Below, in pieces: positions 59,801 through 64,000 of a stretch of 64,000 nucleotides of DNA (the first letter of the stretch is position 1; every line of letters starts with the position of its first letter). A program made the position numbers and the translations under genes. The DNA lies in NCBI GenBank assembly GCA_032717465.1, contig CM064697.1, forward strand, positions 3,635,001-3,699,000. The letters are read 5' to 3'. The notes beneath the pieces are model-generated. The model made no database searches, was not told the origin of the DNA, and saw only the letters and a program-made list of their open reading frames with translations. Source of the stretch: Coenobita brevimanus. Lineage: Eukaryota; Arthropoda; Malacostraca; Decapoda; Coenobitidae.

Positions 59801-59830
59801 CATGCCCTTTGTTTGGTCCTTGGTCGTCAC
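56819..59830 (-). mobile_element. Nearly full-length non-LTR retrotransposon (family L1x), inactive
   Basis: On the minus strand, from about 59803: IATWNVKGANDEVNE (start of an APE-type endonuclease), MYAPTQDCASRVKEEFWANV and VFLIGDINRKVG (59330-59485), GLSDHCLVVVKVKVQVRW (near 59050), then pre-RT WKEVKSVRQGVKEF (58.5 kb), RT block GLKQGCVMSPWLFNLYMDG (57570-57650) and C-terminus LKWFGHAERMESKRLMRRVY (about 57.0 kb). Multiple frameshifts. I cannot find the F/Y-x-DD box; sequence between 57200 and 57560 appears deleted or rearranged and holds the 63-bp repeat. The 3' tail is the TCTA array. Confidence 0.88.
57419..57481. repeat. 63-bp direct repeat, second copy, inside the LINE
   Basis: Same as 56183-56245 but one base. 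It breaks the LINE frame between the ERNEVTECTVWLDDEE and YLGNVMHRDESLRMKCL segments, so it is foreign to the element. Confidence 0.88.
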
Positions 59831-59834
59831 CTGT

Positions 59835-59965
59835 TTGTCAGTCCTGGTCTGAGGCTTCTTATTTGGGTTTTAGTTAGTTGTTTTCCAGAGAGGAGCACTA
59901 ACCCTCTGCCAACCCACTTGTTGATGCATAGGGAACACGTGTTGGCTGGTTATAAGGTTACCACC
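59835..59965 (-). mobile_element. 5S-SINE-like body at the 5' end of the LINE
   Basis: TTCCAGAGAGGAGCACTAAC, CCAACCCACTTGTTGATGCA and TAGGGAACACG match the body of 54823-54959. It could be an adjacent insertion or shared 5' untranslated sequence. Confidence 0.65.
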
Positions 59966-60100
59966 CTGCATATTTAATAATTTCCTGATTTACAGGAAAT
60001 CACTTGGCTTGCCACTCAGTGTAGAGCTACCCTGAAATAGAGTACCATTACACTATGTGAGTGGATGATGGGCACCCCCACCTACCACAAATAGTTACTA
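59935..60100. repeat. Dispersed repeat R5, copy 1
   Basis: TTTACAGGAAATCACTTGGC, TGCCACTCAGTGTAGAG and GTGAGTGGATG.TG match 61350-61640. Confidence 0.75.
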
Positions 60101-60419
60101 AATACTGTAATAAATTTCATTTACTGTGGATGACTAGGGTATAAATATTGATTTTCACTTGGGATCATGTCAGAAGATAAAGGGCCAGACTCATCAATCT
60201 GGAAAGGAGGGGGTGGGGGCATGACTCCCAGCTGAATGACCACTACCTTGAATTCATGTTGAATCATTGCTAAATTCCTAAAAATTTATTACTGCATCCC
60301 TGTTTCCACTGAAATTATTTTTGTTTATAATATTTATGAAGATACTTATTTCATACATTTTAGTGAACTACATTGTTTTTTTTATTACAAGTAATCACTA
60401 GTCTGCTGAAAATAGGATG

Positions 60420-61050
60420 GGCATAGGCCCTCATGCCCCTCTCCCCCAGTTCTGTGTCTGACAGTATCTGATCCTATACTGAACACAGATTTTAGTTCCA
60501 TCTTGTAATTGATCTTTAAACGATATGGCCATAAAGAAGGACTGTGCCTGAATAAGGTTGTGAAAAGGGTATTTATATGTCTGAGTGAGTCCAAGGGTAG
60601 GGGGATGCACAAAAGGCCATGAAGAAGATGGTTGGATATGGTGAAGCAACATAGGAACAACAAGTGGAATGTGAGAGAGTAAAAGGATTCATAAGAGACA
60701 AAGTGAATGGATGATGTATTTATGGAGATTCACATAACAATGTCTGCACTCCTTTAACTTGACAGCTGATAGAATACTGTACTTACATCTCACAAACATT
60801 TTATGCGGTGCATCAAAAACTAGGTAAAAATTGTCTGGATGATTTTGTCTGTGAGACAGAACCAAAAATTTGTATGAATGATGAGTGAATGGATGTATGT
60901 CCCATTTCATTTGGCAATCTGTTAATAGTTCTTCTTGTTCAGTGGTTTCTTTCTCCTGTTTCAAGATCCTACCATCCTTTTTTTTTGGGGGGGAGGGGGA
61001 GGATTGGGATACAATGATAATGATGATGATGACAGCTGGACGTAATACAC
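60420..61050 (+). mobile_element. Non-LTR 3' fragment with (GAT)n end
   Basis: One broken frame gives ESKGRGMHKRPMKKMVGYGE. The region 60850-61040 is collinear with 29080-29200 (GTGAGACAGAACCA, TGTCCCATTTCA, GGGATACAATGATAATGATG). Highly decayed. Confidence 0.6.
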
Positions 61051-61127
61051 ACCGTGGAATTAATAGTTAAGTGGGATAGGATGATAATGATGATGAAAAT
61101 CTTTATTCAGGATTCTTTCTAAGTAGA

Positions 61128-61352
61128 TCCATCCATCCATCCATCATCCAGTCCTGTGTCACCCCATGAGGAGTGTAGGAGCCCAGGGCTAGGCAAGTTG
61201 GTCCTAACATTTGAGATGAGAGTGACCAGTCTTACTCATCCTTGAGTGGCATTACGTGAGCAATAATCCCCAACCACCCCTTGGATATAAACCTACACGG
61301 GCTCAATCTGATTGGAGCACGTTAATTATACACTGAACCACCAGGCACCATA
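61128..61352 (-). mobile_element. Second type of tRNA-derived SINE
   Basis: The minus-strand head reads TGGTTCAGTGTATAATTAAC (box A-like) and GTAGGTTTATATCC (box B-like) at 61344-61280. A 3' (GATG)n tail lies at 61128-61145. Confidence 0.6.
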
Positions 61353-61640
61353 ATTTGGTTATATGGGTACCACCCAGCATAGTAAATGGTTTCCTGGTGT
61401 ACAGGAAACCATTTGGCTTGTCACTCAGTGTAGAGTCATCCATAGGCAGAAGGAAGAGGAAAGAATGAAGGGTAGAAAGACAGAGCAGGGAGTGTAAAGT
61501 CATCCGAAGGCAGAAGGAAGAGGAAAAACTGAAGGAAAGAAAGACAGAAGAGGAAGGATGGAAGAGAGGAAAGGGCAGACACCTGATGCAGCACTACATC
61601 GAGTGAGTGGATGGTGAACACCTCCATCTACTAATACTGT
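61350..61640. repeat. Dispersed repeat R5, copy 2, with internal tandem duplication
   Basis: Matches 59935-60100 but contains a duplicated AGTCATCC.(T/A)AGGCAGAAG plus GAAGAGGAAA unit at 61435 and 61498. Confidence 0.75.
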
Positions 61641-61900
61641 ATATAATTTCTTGTTCAGTACTGTACTTTCATATTCTGTCTTCAGATGGAGTGTGGTTGT
61701 TTTTGTACAGTACTGATAAAGACATCATTCAGAGTGGCATACAGTTACTACATAAATAAGGGTAAATACATTCTGCTAACACATTATAGGATATTCTTGC
61801 TTCTGTTGAAAGTGTACACATTTTAGGTAACTTTAGCCTTTCATTCATTTCTTCAGGTCTTCTTTTTCATCTTAATAACTTATCTCTATTGTTATCTCAG

Positions 61901-62086
61901 GAAGCATCATCAGCTCTTATAGATGCTGAGCAGGAACAAGATAAGGTAGAGGGGGCATGGACAGACTTGCAAGATGAGTGTGGCCTTGACCATACAGCCA
62001 ACATGAAACAGTGTCTTGGAGTTGCCATCTCCCGTTACATGGCTACACCAGACACCTCACATCTGGCCATCAAGGAGGAGAATGGG
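61901..62086 (+). CDS. PLCL: PLCL exon k: C-terminal extension, last exon visible
   Basis: After TGTTATCTCAG the frame reads EASSALIDAEQEQDKVEGAW, TDLQDECGLDHTANMKQCLG, VAISRYMATPDTSHLAIKEE and NG. The ECGL...MKQCL block matches the helical C-terminal part of PLCL. Spacing from DDIFK to CGL agrees with the family, so no exon seems missing between j and k. The donor GTAAGT (62087-62092) is followed at once by a 128-bp CA repeat. The protein should continue downstream of the window. Confidence 0.9.
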
Positions 62087-62088
62087 GT

Positions 62089-62225
<137 letters not shown>

Positions 62226-62239
62226 TGCAGCGTCTTCTT

Positions 62240-63480
62240 ACCTAATTGTATCTTTACACGAATGAGTCAAGCTCGTACTGTCCCGTGTTTTTAACAAATT
62301 TTGTCATGCATATCCTTAAATTTATGAATAGTTTTGGCACACACTATTTCATTCGATAGTGCATTCCACTGATCAGTTGCCCTAATTGGGAAACTGGATT
62401 TCCCTACATCTTTATTGCCTCTTTTTATGTAGTTTCTTGCAGTGTCCTCTTGCTGATGCTTCCCCATAGGTTATATTTCATTTATGTCTACAGTATTATC
62501 TCCTTCCCCGAGATGCATTAATTTATATAGCATAATCATGTCTCCTCTTTTCCATCTCTTCTGTAGTGTTGGTAGATTCAGTGTTTCTAGTCTTTCATCG
62601 TAGCTTAGATCCCTTAAGCTTAGTACCCATCTTGTAACTGCCCTTTGTACTTTTTCTGTCTTATTTATGTTTTTTGAGATGAGGATTCCAGACTACTGAT
62701 GCATTTTCCGGGGTTGGTCTGATTAATGATGTTATTATCTTTCTCAGCATGTCTTCATTTATATACGTAAATGCTTTCTCATATTAGCAAGCAGTGTACA
62801 TGTGTTGTGTACCTTCTCGCTGCTGTGGTCAGCCAGAGATAGTCTGTTTCTGATAATCACTCCTAGGTCCTTCTCTCTTTCTGATACATGTAGGGTTGAT
62901 CATCCTAACTTATAATCCCAATCTGGTCTTTTTTCACTTTTACCAAACTTAATTACATGACACTTGTCCACATTAAATTCCATTTGCCATTTATTGCTCC
63001 ATTCATGAAGTTTATTTAATTCTTCTTGTAGCTGTCTGCAAGAAACAGTGCTAGTAATATTCCTTTATATTTTTACATCATCTACAAACATATTTAGATA
63101 GCATCCATTTCCAGTGTTACTGTCTATGTCATTTATATATGCTAAAAACATAACTGGTGCCAGCACTGATCCCTGAGGAACTCTACTAGTCACTTCCCTC
63201 CATGATGAGTAATTTCCCCTTAGTACTGTTCTCATTTCCCTTTTTCTGAGAAAATCTTGCATCCAACAGTACAAGTTGCCTTGGAATCCTCCTTGATGGT
63301 ACAGTTTCCATAAAAGTCTTTGGTGTGGTACTCTGTCAAATGCTTTCATGAAATCTGAATAGATACTGTTCACCCATCCTTCTTTTTTCTGTAATGTTTC
63401 TGCCTCACCAATTCAGCTTTTTAAGATGAGAGAAGCCCGGTCCAGTGATGCTTTAGTTCCCTCTTCGTAACATGGTACTC
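62240..63480 (-). mobile_element. CR1/Jockey-like non-LTR retrotransposon, 3' part
   Basis: Minus strand: DFMKAFDRVPHQRLLWKLYH, WMQDFLRKREMRTVLRG, VTSRVPQGSVLAPVMFLAYI then LNMFVDDVKI (63065-63350), i.e. RT motifs including the F-x-DD box with Val for Ala. The C-terminal half continues as QMEFNVDKCHVIKFG (about 62.95 kb) and ATDQWNALSNEIV (near 62370), through stops. A third kind of LINE in this intron region. Confidence 0.88.
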
Positions 63481-64000
63481 GTCCAATCATGGGCATTGCC
63501 AGCCTAGAGCAACAACAGAAAGTTCTTCAGTATATTTTTTACCATTTTGGTTGCAAGTGCCTACAAATTTACCTCATCAAATGCCTCTACTGAGAAATCA
63601 AGTGTATACCCACTATAATAATACATGAATCCTCAGATTCATCTGGGGACAAGGATGAGAGGTTTTTATACAGGTGATCCCCTGGTGATCATGCATCTGG
63701 TTTTAGCAGTTTTTGTTATCAGTGCAAGCTGAAAATCTGCACTCCTATCGTTATCACACAGTTTTTTACAACAACAACAAAATAAATAAATCATTATTGT
63801 GCACTGGAGTTGGTTTATGCCGACAGTGATGGTGTGGTGTCTGTGGTTTCTGTTGGCTTTAAGGGATTCAGAAATGAGGCCTTACTCGAGGAGTTAAGCC
63901 CAGGTGGCAGAAACCACTAACTCTTCACCTCCTAGCCTTAGAGCCCCTCACCTCAAGCCCATCTCAGGTCTCCATATGGGACATGTTTCTTCCTTACTGT
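63481..64000. other. Intronic sequence with no recognisable feature
   Basis: Mixed composition. No further PLCL exon is evident before the window ends. Confidence 0.5.

Noticed and set aside
54064..61900. A missing micro-exon between PLCL exons j and k
   Set aside because: The spacing from DDIFK to CGL agrees with the family without any extra residues, and phases 0/0 join cleanly.
63065..63373. Host gene encoding the 102-codon reverse-transcriptase-like frame
   Set aside because: It is one unbroken stretch of a decayed CR1/Jockey-like element whose flanks contain stops.

Overview
The window is eukaryotic, AT-moderate DNA with extreme microsatellite density (CT, CA, TA, GATA, trinucleotides), long strand-segregated pyrimidine and purine tracts, many decayed non-LTR retrotransposons, and SINEs derived from tRNA and 5S rRNA. 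One spliced protein-coding gene runs through it on the + strand. The gene type plus the repeat style fits an arthropod, most likely a decapod crustacean (shrimp, crab or lobster). That assignment is an inference from style, not from a diagnostic marker.

The gene is an inactive phospholipase C-like protein (PLCL/PRIP family). Eleven consecutive internal exons can be placed with matching splice phases between 7794 and 62086: the PLC X domain (exons at 7794, 25688 and 29700), an acidic X-Y linker and Y domain (44804, 46855, 47778), a C2 domain (48384, 48783, 49493), and the C-terminal extension typical of PLCL (53977, 61901). Together they give 1,688 nt, or 562 codons in one open frame. The N-terminal PH and EF-hand exons lie upstream of the window and the last exon or exons lie downstream. 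Every catalytic position that can be aligned to PLC-delta1 is kept except the calcium-binding Glu341, which is Lys. This differs from the vertebrate PLCLs, which lost other residues.

Region by region: 1-7793 is intron made of pyrimidine tracts, microsatellites, a 5S-derived SINE, degenerate tandem repeats, and copies of a dispersed cassette next to fragments that resemble the start of the first exon. 8-25.7 kb is intron with minisatellites and large CT/GA-rich blocks. 25.8-44.8 kb carries exon 3, LINE fragments, purine/pyrimidine domains, a (CCCTA)n tract and several VNTRs. 44.8-54.1 kb is the compact exon-rich part. 54-64 kb is intron occupied by at least three kinds of non-LTR retrotransposon with nested SINEs, and the last visible exon has its splice donor directly abutting a 128-bp CA repeat.

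I see no operon-like or defence-like system. The most interesting items are the unusual active-site substitution, the partial copies of exon edges flanking the first exon, the 5S-promoter SINE, and a 63-bp near-identical direct repeat inside old LINE sequence.
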